From Imperialibacter sp040222385 (GTDB lineage Bacteria > Bacteroidota > Bacteroidia > Cytophagales > Cyclobacteriaceae): a stretch of DNA of 64,000 nt. The stretch spans positions 186,001 to 250,000 of the forward strand of contig NZ_JAVKDF010000023.1 in NCBI RefSeq assembly GCF_040222385.1, given 5' to 3'. Below, in pieces: positions 1 to 7,688 of this stretch (its first letter is position 1; every line of letters starts with the position of its first letter). The notes beneath the pieces were generated by a model. It was given only the letters and a program-made list of their open reading frames with translations. It had not been told where the DNA came from and made no database searches. The position numbers and the translations under genes were made by a program.

Positions 1-66
1 AGCGAAGGTTACAAACCCAGTAAGCATGGCCAGGATAGTTAATAAAAATGCCGTTGGCTTCTTCAT
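1..66 (-). CDS. Exported protein, N-terminal signal peptide only (cut by window edge)
   Basis: An ATG at 66-64 opens a reading frame that runs off the left edge. Its 22 codons give Met-Lys-Lys, a hydrophobic stretch and a final Thr-Phe-Ala, which is a typical Sec signal peptide. It lies 27 bp downstream of the AhpD-like gene on the same strand, so the two may be cotranscribed. Nothing of the mature protein is visible and no function can be given. Confidence 0.6.
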   Translation of the reverse strand, partial: MKKPTAFLLTILAMLTGFVTFA

Positions 67-93
67 TGTTGTTTTAGTTTACGGAGCGATGGA

Positions 94-642
94 TTAAAGA
101 GCTACCTCGGCCAATTCTGGTGCCAGAGGAAAATCGACAGGCACCTGGGTAGCCCCGTGGATGAAATTGGAAATGACTTTGTCGCCAATTACAATAATGA
201 TATCCACCAGGTTAGCCGAAGAATACCCGGCTGAAAACAAGGCTTCAACCGACTCTCTGCTGGGCTTGCTGCGGTTGACAGTGGCGTCTTTCACAAACTT
301 GGCCAGGGCATCCAGCTTGCTGTCGAACGAGGCCTGGCCAGTTCTGATCTCAAGGATTTGCTCGTCACTGAAGCCATTCATTCTTCCGAGCACGGTGTGG
401 GCCGACAAACAATACTGACATTCGTTCACCTGACTCACCACCAGATTGATTACTTCCCGCTCTTTGGCTTTCAAGGTGCTTTTCCGGTTCTGCAGGGCCA
501 TGTAGTCGCCTAGTGCAGTTTCATTGTGAGCAAATGAAGCGTAAAGGTTGGGTACGAAGCCAAGGCCTGCTTCCAATTTCTCAAAAATAGCTTTGTTGCC
601 GTCGCTTACTTCGTCTTTCGTGGGTACTTTAAATGTTGACAT
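94..642 (-). CDS. Carboxymuconolactone decarboxylase / AhpD-like family protein
   Basis: The 182-residue product has the AhpD-type alpha-helical fold signature: a Cys-x-x-Cys pair followed by His (C75, C78, H82 in ECQYCLSAH). In AhpD this motif is the redox centre of a peroxidase-system disulfide reductase; in other family members the function is unknown. The frame extends 16 codons further upstream, but the internal Met (642) that begins the conserved N-terminus STFKVPTKDEV is the better start. The AraC regulator lies 78 bp upstream on the same strand and may control it. A role in peroxide or alkyl-hydroperoxide defence is inference; family membership is well supported. Confidence 0.85.
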   Translation of the reverse strand: MSTFKVPTKDEVSDGNKAIFEKLEAGLGFVPNLYASFAHNETALGDYMALQNRKSTLKAKEREVINLVVSQVNECQYCLSAHTVLGRMNGFSDEQILEIRTGQASFDSKLDALAKFVKDATVNRSKPSRESVEALFSAGYSSANLVDIIIVIGDKVISNFIHGATQVPVDFPLAPELAEVAL

Positions 643-720
643 TGTTGTACTGTTTTGTGATTTAAAAGTTAAATACTGTTTACAGTACAATTTTACGCTG
701 CCCGTCTGCCAAGGTGAGAG

Positions 721-1602
721 TCAGCTTTTCCCTACTAATTGTTCATTTTTCCCAATAGTGATGTTTTTGGCCTCATGTTTGAATCGCTGCGGCGCCATTG
801 AGGTGATTTTTTTGAAAAGTTTGTGAAATGAGGACACCTCGTCGAAGCCTAGTTCGTGGGCAATTTCCTTGGTGGTTTTGTCGGTGTAAAGCAGCTGCCT
901 TTTTGCTTCAAGCACAATGCGTTCGTGGATAATGCTCAGGGGCGACTTCTGGTTGAATTTGGCAAATAGGTTAGAAAGGGTTTTTGGCGACTTGAAAAGC
1001 AAATCAGCATAGTCGGCTACCTGTTTTTTTGTTTTAAAATGCGTTTCCACAAGCACATTGAACTTTCTGACAATCTCAATCTGGTTATTATCCAACTCTT
1101 TGGTGATAAGCTGCGTCCTGGCCAGCCTTGTGATTTTGATGATCAGCCGCTTAAGCAGCATTTGCAGCATTTCGCCCTGGATATTGTCCCGGGTAGTGAA
1201 CTCGTCAACAAATACACGATAAAGCATCTCAAATTTATCGATCTCATCGTCCCTCAATGTTATGATGGGAATGCTCTGTGTGCCAAAGAAGATGATGCCG
1301 TTGCACGAAACTTCATGGTCGTGGGTGTTAATACAGTAAAACTCCCGATTGAATGAAAACGCAGCGATGGGAGAGGAGCCTTTCTCGAAAGCCACTTTTT
1401 GCAAGTACGTGCTTGTTGTTAGTTGGTTGGGTTGCAGCACAATGGGTGTATTGTCTACAAGAACCGTGGAGGCCCGGTTGCTTCGGTTCCAAAGTATGTG
1501 GATGAGTCCCTGCTCCTTCGTTAGCTGATCTCTTTCTCTGGCATAGTCGGTGCTGAGCCCAAAGTAAGCGTTGAGCTCTGACCCGTTAAATGTGTAAATC
1601 AT
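721..1602 (-). CDS. AraC family transcriptional regulator
   Basis: The 293-residue protein has an N-terminal ligand-sensing (cupin-like) region and a C-terminal double helix-turn-helix at about residues 185-275. The second helix-turn-helix contains the characteristic TTKEIAHELGFDEVSSFHKLFKK, G-F and FHKLFKK being AraC/XylS hallmarks, followed by P-Q-R-F. The effector is unknown. It sits just upstream of, and in line with, the AhpD-like gene, which is its most obvious target. Family assignment is firm; the target is inference. Confidence 0.9.
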   Translation of the reverse strand: MIYTFNGSELNAYFGLSTDYARERDQLTKEQGLIHILWNRSNRASTVLVDNTPIVLQPNQLTTSTYLQKVAFEKGSSPIAAFSFNREFYCINTHDHEVSCNGIIFFGTQSIPIITLRDDEIDKFEMLYRVFVDEFTTRDNIQGEMLQMLLKRLIIKITRLARTQLITKELDNNQIEIVRKFNVLVETHFKTKKQVADYADLLFKSPKTLSNLFAKFNQKSPLSIIHERIVLEAKRQLLYTDKTTKEIAHELGFDEVSSFHKLFKKITSMAPQRFKHEAKNITIGKNEQLVGKS

Positions 1603-1759
1603 GGCGATGCAAATATTTCGATGTAACAGATTGGCAGGCCTTCATAGTTTTTTTCAGAGCCCTAACCACGCCTATATGTCTTCCGCCTTACAAACCGGAG
1701 TAACCCGCCTTTTAATATTTATCAGGGAAAGATTGCAGGATCGTTGTGATTACCTTACT

Positions 1760-1779
1760 TTAGTTGGTGCACTAACTAA
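1760..1779. promoter_or_regulatory. Candidate MarR operator (20-bp near-perfect palindrome)
   Basis: TTAGTTGGTGCACTAACTAA is self-complementary at 18 of 20 positions and is centred on GTGCAC. It lies 6 bp before the TTG start of the MarR gene and overlaps a TACTTTAG stretch (1756-1763) resembling the Bacteroidota TAnnTTTG promoter box. MarR dimers usually bind such palindromes and repress their own gene. The GCACTAA half is repeated upstream of the next gene (2268-2274). Binding is inferred. Confidence 0.6.
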
Positions 1780-1785
1780 TTTGAC

Positions 1786-2214
1786 TTGAAAGAGCCCTAC
1801 AATCAATATTCATTGTTGCTCGACCGCACTGCCCGCAAGGTAAAGTGGTATGCCCAGCAGCAGTTCAAAGAGCTGGGCTTCGACATGACGGTGGATCAGT
1901 GGTTGGTGATGAAGCTGACAGATGAAAATGAGGCGCTTAGCCAGAGAGAGTTGGCTGCTTTGATGTACAAGGATATGCCTACCGTTACCCGTATTGTAGA
2001 TATTCTATGCACTAAAGGGTTGGTGGAAAGAGCTGAAAGTCCGGCAGACAGGAGGGTGTCGATACTTAAGCTTACAGAAGAAGGGCGTGAGAAGGTGACC
2101 AGTAGTCGAAAGCAAGTGCGCTCAATCCGGCTGAAGGCCTGGGAGGGGCTGAATGAAAAGGACTTCGATGAATTCAACAGGATACTCAATAAGATTTACG
2201 AGAATTTGACTTAA
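1786..2214 (+). CDS. MarR family transcriptional regulator
   Basis: The 142-residue winged-helix protein matches MarR: an N-terminal dimerisation helix, a helix-turn-helix around SQRELAALMYKDMPTVTRIVDIL, and the wing ESPADRRVSILKLTEEG with the conserved D-R-R. The start is a TTG at 1786: an in-frame TAA lies three codons upstream and the first internal ATG would remove the N-terminal dimerisation helix. The palindrome right before the start suggests autorepression. The ferredoxin reductase and ferredoxin genes follow 80 bp downstream with a related motif, so the regulator probably controls them. No conserved redox cysteine is evident; the signal is unknown. Confidence 0.9.
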   Translation: MKEPYNQYSLLLDRTARKVKWYAQQQFKELGFDMTVDQWLVMKLTDENEALSQRELAALMYKDMPTVTRIVDILCTKGLVERAESPADRRVSILKLTEEGREKVTSSRKQVRSIRLKAWEGLNEKDFDEFNRILNKIYENLT

Positions 2215-2257
2215 AGCAGGAAGGTTGTCAAAACCAGAAAGAAGATAATTCGTTATA

Positions 2258-2292
2258 TATATTTGTTGCACTAAATATTACTACACTAAATA
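2258..2292 (+). promoter_or_regulatory. Promoter -7 box plus repeated operator half-sites upstream of ferredoxin reductase
   Basis: TATATTTG at 2258-2265 fits the Bacteroidota -7 consensus TAnnTTTG exactly; no well-placed -33 TTG is seen. Just downstream are two direct copies of CACTAAATA (2269-2277 and 2284-2292), 15 bp apart. The first copy extends to GCACTAA, the half-site present in the palindrome before the MarR gene. An operator placed over the transcription start would suit repression by MarR. Inference from motif sharing. Confidence 0.5.
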
Positions 2293-2294
2293 AT

Positions 2295-3299
2295 ATGATT
2301 AAGACTGACATTTGCATCATTGGAGCGGGTCCTGTAGGGCTTTTTGCTGTGTTCGAGGCTGGGCTGTTAAAGCTCAAGTGCCATTTGATAGATGCCCTGC
2401 CGCAGGTGGGAGGACAGCTTTCTGAAATATATCCTAAGAAACCCATTTATGATATTCCGGGTTTTCCAACCGTGAATGCGCAGGAGCTGGTGGACAACCT
2501 GATGAAGCAAATAGCGCCTTTCAAGCCTTCGTTTACGTTGGGAGAGCGGGTGGACGGGCTGACGAAACAGGAAGACGGCAGCTTTCTTCTCTCTACCTCT
2601 GATGGTACTGAGGTTCATGCTGGTGTGGTAGTAATAGCTGCCGGATTGGGAAGCTTTGAACCCCGCAAGCCGGTTATTGAGAACCTGGAGAAGTTCGAAG
2701 GCAAAGGGGTGGACTACATGGTCAAAGACCCCGAGAAGTACAGGGATAAGAAGATCGTGATTGCAGGCGGGGGTGATTCAGCATTGGACTGGACAATTTT
2801 TCTTTCTGAGGTGGCTAAAGAGGTGACGCTGGTGCACCGCAACCAAACTTTCAGAGGAGCGCTCGATTCAGCCGATAAAGTGTTTGAACTGGCACAGGAG
2901 AACAAAATAAGGCTGCTTCTTAATTCCAATCTGCATAGCCTCGATGGAGACGGAGTGATGAAGGCGGTGCATATCACAGACCAGGCCAGTGCGGTTAATA
3001 CTTATGACGCCGACTACCTTATTCCGTTGTTTGGCCTCAGCCCCAAGCTCGGGCCCATTGCCGATTGGAACCTGGGTATCGACAAAAGTGCCATTGTGGT
3101 GAATACGGAAGACTACAGCACCAATATCCCTGGCATTTATGCCATTGGCGACATCAATACGTATCCCGGTAAGCTGAAGCTTATTTTGTGTGGTTTTCAT
3201 GAAGCTGCACTGATGGCGCAGAGTGCTTTCAAATACATTTACCCGGATCAGAAGCTCAGCTTCAAATACACCACTGTGAATGGCATAACTCCTTTGTGA
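2295..3299 (+). CDS. Ferredoxin--NADP(+) reductase, thioredoxin-reductase-like type
   Basis: The 334-residue flavoprotein has an N-terminal FAD-binding GAGPVGL motif (residues 8-14), the VGGQL segment typical of this type, a second dinucleotide motif GGGDSALDW (about 157-165) for NADPH, and the C-terminal AIGDINTYPGKLKLI FAD segment. The CxxC redox pair of true thioredoxin reductases is absent, which identifies the YumC/TrxR-like ferredoxin-NADP reductase class. It would move electrons between NADPH and ferredoxin in the cytoplasm. The gene for a 2Fe-2S ferredoxin starts one base after its stop codon, a strong sign that the two proteins are partners. Confidence 0.92.
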   Translation: MIKTDICIIGAGPVGLFAVFEAGLLKLKCHLIDALPQVGGQLSEIYPKKPIYDIPGFPTVNAQELVDNLMKQIAPFKPSFTLGERVDGLTKQEDGSFLLSTSDGTEVHAGVVVIAAGLGSFEPRKPVIENLEKFEGKGVDYMVKDPEKYRDKKIVIAGGGDSALDWTIFLSEVAKEVTLVHRNQTFRGALDSADKVFELAQENKIRLLLNSNLHSLDGDGVMKAVHITDQASAVNTYDADYLIPLFGLSPKLGPIADWNLGIDKSAIVVNTEDYSTNIPGIYAIGDINTYPGKLKLILCGFHEAALMAQSAFKYIYPDQKLSFKYTTVNGITPL

Positions 3300-3300
3300 A

Positions 3301-3627
3301 ATGGAATTAATCAAATTTAAAGTAGAAGACAGGGCAGGTGAAGTGCAGGAAATTGAAGTGCCCGGCGACATGGGTCTCAACCTGATGGAAGTGCTGAAAG
3401 CGTCGGAGTATCCCGTGCTAGGCACGTGTGGGGGAATGGCTTTGTGTGCCAGCTGCCATGTGTCGGTAGAGGAAGGCCTCGATCAGCTGGACGAGCAAAG
3501 AGATGCCGAGCTCGACATGCTGGATACCCTGCCCAATGCCCTGCCCAACAGCCGCCTTGCTTGTCAGCTTCCCATTAACGAGAAGCTGGTTGGGGCATAT
3601 GTGAAACTACAGGAGGTGATGGAGTAG
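3301..3627 (+). CDS. 2Fe-2S ferredoxin (plant/adrenodoxin type)
   Basis: The 108-residue protein carries the [2Fe-2S] ligand pattern: three cysteines in GTCGGMALCASC and a fourth in RLACQL, giving the Cx5Cx2Cx(n)C arrangement of the adrenodoxin-like subgroup. It is translationally coupled to the ferredoxin reductase (1-bp gap) and would be its electron carrier, cytoplasmic and without a signal peptide. The downstream consumer is not encoded nearby. The gene converges on an OsmC gene, with only 2 bp between the two stop codons. Confidence 0.92.
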   Translation: MELIKFKVEDRAGEVQEIEVPGDMGLNLMEVLKASEYPVLGTCGGMALCASCHVSVEEGLDQLDEQRDAELDMLDTLPNALPNSRLACQLPINEKLVGAYVKLQEVME

Positions 3628-3629
3628 GG

Positions 3630-4100
3630 TTAGGCGATGTTAATAACAGGCTCATGCCTAACCTTAAAATTGACCGACCTCGCAATAAAGCACATCTGGT
3701 TGGCTTTGTGATGGAGCCTTTGGGTTTCATCAGCTCTCGTAGCATCGGTTATTGTTACCGCAGGTTTTAACAATACGTCGGAGAACTGTCCGCTGCCGTC
3801 GGGGTTTTCCTCCATGGTCCCTTCCGCATGGTCTTCATACGCTGTAACCACTATTCCGGCATCACCACAGAGATGTAAAAACCACAGCATGTGGCAGGAA
3901 GATATAGAAGACAGAAATAGCTCTTCTGGATTGTGCCTGCTTTTGTCGCCCCGAAATGATGGGTCGGAGGAAGTGAGGATGTCGGGCTTTCCGTCGATAC
4001 TGATCGTGTGGCTCCGTTCATAATCACGGTAGCCTGAGGTGCCGGTGCCTTTGTTGCCTGTCCAGCGAATGGTGGATTGGTAGTGGTGTGTTTTGGTCAT
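3630..4100 (-). CDS. OsmC/Ohr family peroxiredoxin-like protein
   Basis: The 156-residue protein shows the OsmC family layout: an N-terminal beta region with GDKSRHNPEELFLSSISSCH, the first peroxidatic cysteine (C69, SCH), and a second cysteine in the C-terminal half (C137, in KANQMCFIARSV). Two-cysteine OsmC proteins reduce organic hydroperoxides. It is transcribed convergently with the ferredoxin gene. A second OsmC protein of a different subgroup is at 42445-42864. The exact substrate cannot be told from sequence. Confidence 0.88.
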   Translation of the reverse strand: MTKTHHYQSTIRWTGNKGTGTSGYRDYERSHTISIDGKPDILTSSDPSFRGDKSRHNPEELFLSSISSCHMLWFLHLCGDAGIVVTAYEDHAEGTMEENPDGSGQFSDVLLKPAVTITDATRADETQRLHHKANQMCFIARSVNFKVRHEPVINIA

Positions 4101-4220
4101 TTAAAATTAAGCGTCAATTATTGCATGATTTACGGCGTTGGTGAGTAAAAGATACAGTTCTTTTCCATCATTTGACTCCGACCAGGCTACCGGCCTGGCC
4201 GATACTAGTTTTGGCCGTAG

Positions 4221-4805
4221 CTATTGATCAGCAACCAGCTTGTCACGCAGGCTCTCCAGCTTTCTCTTTCGGGGTAAATGTACCCTTCGCAACTCCCAGG
4301 TAACCACTAAATAAGAGAGCAAGAAAGCCCCCAGTACAAGCAGGTATTTCTCCCAGGAAGCGTTGTTCAATGCCAGGTTAGGAAATGAAAAGATGGCAGC
4401 AGGCAGCAGGAACCACCACACAAAAGTTTTGGCAAAAGTAACCAGGTAGCCTGCATTTTTGATCGCCTCTTCAAGCTCGCCAAGCATCGACTGGTCAAAC
4501 CTGTTCTCATTCCTCTTTCTGGTGCGACGACTGAAGAATACAAAAACACCAATAACAAGGAAAGCCAGCCCACCCACGTACGAATAGGCCTTTTCCTGAT
4601 CACGTATGGCATCAATCAGTAAAAACCCTCCTGTTACCGTGGCAATGAACATCATGCCGATCTCGTTAATATGGGCCAGCCAGCCTGTTTTGTTTTTGTG
4701 CTGATGGATGCGCTGGTGCAGCGCTGTTTCGTTAATAGCGTACATAGGTTCGTTATTTTGAGTGTCCCAAATTTTTTTTAAATTCTCAAACTCCATGGTG
4801 CTCAT
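4221..4805 (-). CDS. Membrane protein coupled to ECF sigma factor (putative anti-sigma factor)
   Basis: The 194-residue protein has a soluble N-terminus (about 1-45), two closely spaced hydrophobic helices (about 48-66 and 76-92), a basic loop, two more (about 124-142 and 152-170), and a basic tail. Its start lies inside the 3' end of the sigma factor gene (20-bp overlap), the usual position of an anti-sigma factor. No zinc-binding anti-sigma motif (HxxxCxxC) is present, so the role rests on context. It belongs to no family I recognise with certainty. Confidence 0.6.
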   Translation of the reverse strand: MSTMEFENLKKIWDTQNNEPMYAINETALHQRIHQHKNKTGWLAHINEIGMMFIATVTGGFLLIDAIRDQEKAYSYVGGLAFLVIGVFVFFSRRTRKRNENRFDQSMLGELEEAIKNAGYLVTFAKTFVWWFLLPAAIFSFPNLALNNASWEKYLLVLGAFLLSYLVVTWELRRVHLPRKRKLESLRDKLVADQ

Positions 4806-5310
4806 ATTTTTTAGATTGAGTTGTCAAATGTTTTTTAATCCGGTGAATCTTAACGCCAATATTGGTTTCAGTTAAACCGACCACGTCGGCCATTTCTTTG
4901 TAGCTGAAGCCATCAAGCAGTAGCAGGGTAAGCGACCTCTCTAATTCGCTCAACAAAGCGATTTCGGCGTAGAGCCACGCCAGCTTTTCGTCGTTGTGCA
5001 TCGCTTGTTCCTGGAGCAACAAGGGGTGTGCTGATGGCAGCCCTTCTATCGACTCCCGGCCATCCTTGTGCTTTTTTTCCTTCATCGACCAGCGCATGGC
5101 CGTATTTAGCGACACCCGGTACAACCAGGTGCTCGCCGCCGACTCACGTCTGAACTTTGGAATAGAATGCCACACCTGTATGGTGATCTCCTGAAACAGG
5201 TCATCCCGGTCAAACTCCGTGAACGCATAGGCCCGTACCACTTTAAAGAGGAGTGCCTTGTACTGGCCGAGCCATGTGTTAAAAATCTGTTGCTGTTCGC
5301 TTTCGTTCAT
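4786..5310 (-). CDS. RNA polymerase ECF-type sigma-70 factor
   Basis: The protein (174 residues from the Met at 5310; the frame offers another Met four codons earlier at 5322) has sigma region 2 with FDRDDLFQEITIQVWHSIPKF and STWLYRVSLNTAMRWS, and region 4 with ELERSLTLLLLDGFSYKEMADVVGLTETNIGVKIHRIKKHL. It lacks regions 1 and 3, as ECF factors do. It overlaps the following membrane gene, its probable regulator. About 370 bp of non-coding DNA lies upstream. Targets are not predictable here. Confidence 0.92.
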   Translation of the reverse strand: MNESEQQQIFNTWLGQYKALLFKVVRAYAFTEFDRDDLFQEITIQVWHSIPKFRRESAASTWLYRVSLNTAMRWSMKEKKHKDGRESIEGLPSAHPLLLQEQAMHNDEKLAWLYAEIALLSELERSLTLLLLDGFSYKEMADVVGLTETNIGVKIHRIKKHLTTQSKKYEHHGV

Positions 5311-5684
5311 TTTTAAGATCAATCAGTATTCCTGTGCGTTGGATCTTTTGCTTTTTATGGCCACCAGGGATATTGTGGTTATAAGTTAGTCCTCAGATGT
5401 TCGCCTTACCCCATTCTACCGGATCATTACCTAGCTAGTACCGAGGCCTTAGGAAATCTTACAGAATGAAGGTAATTATTTAATAGTAGCGATGATTAAA
5501 TAGGCTACTTTACAGTCTCCTGTAGTTCACAACCTCCCTGAATCTTTATACTTTGGAGAGATGCTGGCCTGGTCGGCGGTCAATCAAAACCCCATCTTAT
5601 GGAGCATGATTTTCTTAAAGATGAGTTTGCAGGCAATAATTTGGCTTAATTATTGTTGTATTTTTAGCAAAAAAACACATACCA
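5311..5684. other. Non-coding gap between divergent genes
   Basis: About 370 bp separate the sigma factor gene (leftward) from the first small barrel gene (rightward). It must hold both promoters. The last 60 bp are AT-rich, with TTG at 5641 and a TATTTTTAG stretch at 5659, a poor match to the Bacteroidota promoter because the spacer is only 15 bp. I see no convincing coding frame, RNA gene or strong hairpin. Confidence 0.4.
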
Positions 5685-6266
5685 ATGAAAAAATTTCAAC
5701 TAGCTTTTCTCCTTTTGCTCTTCGCTGGGTCGGCTTCCGCTCAGTTTGAAGACACCAAATTTGTGATCGGGGGCGCTATCGACTACAACACCGATGCTTC
5801 CACAAACGCATCTTCGTTGGGCATTCGTCCGAGTTTCGCTAAGACCATTAAGGCCAATGCATTAATTGGGATTTCTGGCGGGTTCTATACCACTGTTTCA
5901 AAAAGTGACAACTCTTCCTCAAAAAATACCAATAATCTATTCCATGCAGGAGTCTATTACCAGAGGTTTCATGGCATTGCCGGGGATATTTTTTTCAACT
6001 GGCAAGTTCTTGCTGGAATGAGTTTCATGAATCAGGAGGGCAATTCTTCATCTTATGATGGTAAGGGATATGACTTCAGCCTATTACCTGGACTAAGCTG
6101 GAAAGTAATGGACAAATTGATTCTCAATGCTTCCCTGGGCGGAGCCAGTTATAGCTATCAAACCAATGACTCGAAGTCGCCGGGGTATTCTAATAGCAAT
6201 AAAATGAGCCATTTGAATATTCGATTCAACAACCCTCAATTTGGATTTACTTATCTGATTAAATAG
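5685..6266 (+). CDS. Small outer-membrane beta-barrel-like protein, paralog 1
   Basis: The 193-residue protein begins with a clear Sec signal peptide (about 20 residues, ending SASAQ). The rest is rich in alternating polar/aromatic strands, Ser/Asn/Gly turns and a C-terminal aromatic strand (PQFGFTYLIK), as in short Bacteroidota outer-membrane barrels. It resembles the next gene in the signal sequence, in the F(E/D)(D/S)(T/A)K start of the mature protein, in VYYQRFHGI, in PGLSWKVM and in the NNPQFGF ending, so the two arose by tandem duplication. Function unknown. Confidence 0.7.
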   Translation: MKKFQLAFLLLLFAGSASAQFEDTKFVIGGAIDYNTDASTNASSLGIRPSFAKTIKANALIGISGGFYTTVSKSDNSSSKNTNNLFHAGVYYQRFHGIAGDIFFNWQVLAGMSFMNQEGNSSSYDGKGYDFSLLPGLSWKVMDKLILNASLGGASYSYQTNDSKSPGYSNSNKMSHLNIRFNNPQFGFTYLIK

Positions 6267-6332
6267 GGACCATTTCTTACCAAAGGGAACACCTTCAAAT
6301 GATAGCAGGGTAGCCCTTCAAAAACCATAACC

Positions 6333-6950
6333 ATGAAAAAGATTCAACTATCTATATTTTTCGTCGCAATGTATTCTGCTTCCTTAGCTCAATTTGATAG
6401 CGCTAAATACGTACTGGGGGGAGAATCAAGTTATTACCTTAATAACAACACCAATTCTCAAGAATACACTGACAAAAGCTCAAGTTCTTTCTTCCACATT
6501 AGCCCATCTGTTGCCAGGCCAATAAAAAGCAATGGTTTGGTAGGCGTACAGCTTGGATTTGGAGCGGGCTCCAGTAAAAATGAAAGCGATAATTTTGAAA
6601 GCAAGGGCACGAATCAGAATTACAGTCTGGGTGTGTTTTATCAAAGATTTTACACCATTACCAATAAGGTTTACTTTAACTGGAAGGCGGGGGCTCAGGT
6701 GGGTGTGAATAAGTCTGTTAATGAGTATTCTGTGGGTGAATCCTTTGAATCAAAAACAACCGAACACACCACTTCTTATGACTTGCTTGTGACACCAGGT
6801 GTAAGCTGGAAGGTGATGAACAGACTCCTTCTCAACGGCAGTATTGGAGGTGCATCTTTCGATTTTATAGATAGATCTTCGGGGGGTACCACCAGCTTCA
6901 GTATCTTCTTCAACAGGCCACAATTCGGGTTTTCCCTCCTATTGAATTAA
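6333..6950 (+). CDS. Small outer-membrane beta-barrel-like protein, paralog 2
   Basis: The 205-residue paralog of the preceding gene, 66 bp downstream, has a signal peptide (MKKIQLSIFFVAMYSASLAQ) and a barrel-like remainder. Conserved positions shared with the first copy include FYQRF, a YFNWK / FFNWQ strand, PGVSWKVMNRLLLNGSIGGASF and a C-terminal NRPQFGFSLLLN strand. The middle has diverged, with a charged loop around SVGESFESKTTEHTTS. Probably cotranscribed with paralog 1. Function unknown. Confidence 0.7.
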   Translation: MKKIQLSIFFVAMYSASLAQFDSAKYVLGGESSYYLNNNTNSQEYTDKSSSSFFHISPSVARPIKSNGLVGVQLGFGAGSSKNESDNFESKGTNQNYSLGVFYQRFYTITNKVYFNWKAGAQVGVNKSVNEYSVGESFESKTTEHTTSYDLLVTPGVSWKVMNRLLLNGSIGGASFDFIDRSSGGTTSFSIFFNRPQFGFSLLLN

Positions 6951-6967
6951 AATTAAAGAAATGATAA

Positions 6968-7474
6968 TCAGGTGGGCACCGTGCCCACCACTTTCACGCC
7001 ATAGCTGGTGAGCGTTTCGGTCTTGTTTGCGTTCCCGGTAATCATGCGAACAGACTTCACTCCAAGGTCTTTCAGAATCTCTGCTGCAGCCCGAAAGTCC
7101 CTGGCGTCTCTTTTGAAGCCAACTACTTCGTAGGCATCGGCTTGCTTTACCCCTTTGCGCTTGTGTTCCACACTTTTGAGCAAGGCAAAGTGGCCATTAC
7201 CCTTGCCTTCCTGCTCCAGCCAGATCACAATGCCCTTGCCTTCTTGTTGTATGAGCTGCTGCGACTTTTCCATTTGTTCCCGGCAGTCGCACTCAATACT
7301 GTTGAAGGCGTGCCCAAAAAGGCAGGATGAATGCACTCTGCAAAGCACTTCTTCCCCATCTTTCACATTGCCCATCACCAGGGCAATCGACTCTTTCTGT
7401 CCGTCATAATAGAGCACCTCATGGTACTCGCCATATTTTGTTTTGAGGTTACCCTCTGCCATTCTAACGATCAT
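6968..7474 (-). CDS. GTP cyclohydrolase II-like protein (RibA homologue, divergent active site)
   Basis: The protein (168 residues from the Met at 7474; the longer frame adds 25 unlikely residues) aligns with the GTP cyclohydrolase II core. Zinc-binding cysteines are kept in RVHSSCLFGHAFNSIECDC (Cx10CxC), as are the QEGKG segment and the Asp and Arg of KRDARDF (E. coli D126 and R128 equivalents). By my alignment the catalytic tyrosine (E. coli Y105) is Val, QEGRN is QEGKG, and the LTNNP motif is ITGNA. It is shorter than E. coli RibA (about 196) and not fused to RibB. It may act on GTP with a different product, or on another substrate. No riboflavin gene is nearby. Confidence 0.75.
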   Translation of the reverse strand: MIVRMAEGNLKTKYGEYHEVLYYDGQKESIALVMGNVKDGEEVLCRVHSSCLFGHAFNSIECDCREQMEKSQQLIQQEGKGIVIWLEQEGKGNGHFALLKSVEHKRKGVKQADAYEVVGFKRDARDFRAAAEILKDLGVKSVRMITGNANKTETLTSYGVKVVGTVPT

Positions 7475-7592
7475 AACACTTTTCTTTGAAGCCGTGAAGT
7501 TAGTGAACGTTGGCAAAAGCCGAAACGGCAGAGTATAATGAGGAGACACTCGCCAAAGCGATGCTCAGCGGGCTCGCCAGAACATAATCAGG

Positions 7593-7682
7593 TTTCCGGG
7601 TGTGTTTTCAAACCCCACCGCCGTTTTCGGGTAAGTCTTCACATCCTTATCACACCGCCGTTTTTGGGTGTGTCGTCACACC
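7593..7682. repeat. Degenerate short tandem repeat between genes
   Basis: Three imperfect copies of a unit beginning TTTTCGGGTGTGT and including CACCGCCG start at about 7593, 7624 and 7661 (steps of 31 and 37 bp). The last copy ends in GGTGTGTCGTCACACC, a small hairpin 7 bp from the stop codon of the M55 peptidase gene, so it may help end that transcript. The surrounding gap has no gene. Confidence 0.5.
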
Positions 7683-7688
7683 TGGAAA

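Noticed and set aside
2868..3425. Long open frame on the minus strand (185 codons) opposite the ferredoxin reductase
   Set aside because: Lies wholly opposite two well-supported genes, shows no domain, signal or ribosome-binding site, and has unusual composition.
4141..4220. CCAGG...CCTGG hairpin after the sigma-linked membrane gene as a terminator
   Set aside because: Only a 5-bp stem and no T run on the minus strand.
5561..5749. Short open frame (62 codons) in the gap before the barrel paralogs
   Set aside because: Overlaps the start of the real gene in another frame and has no plausible protein features.
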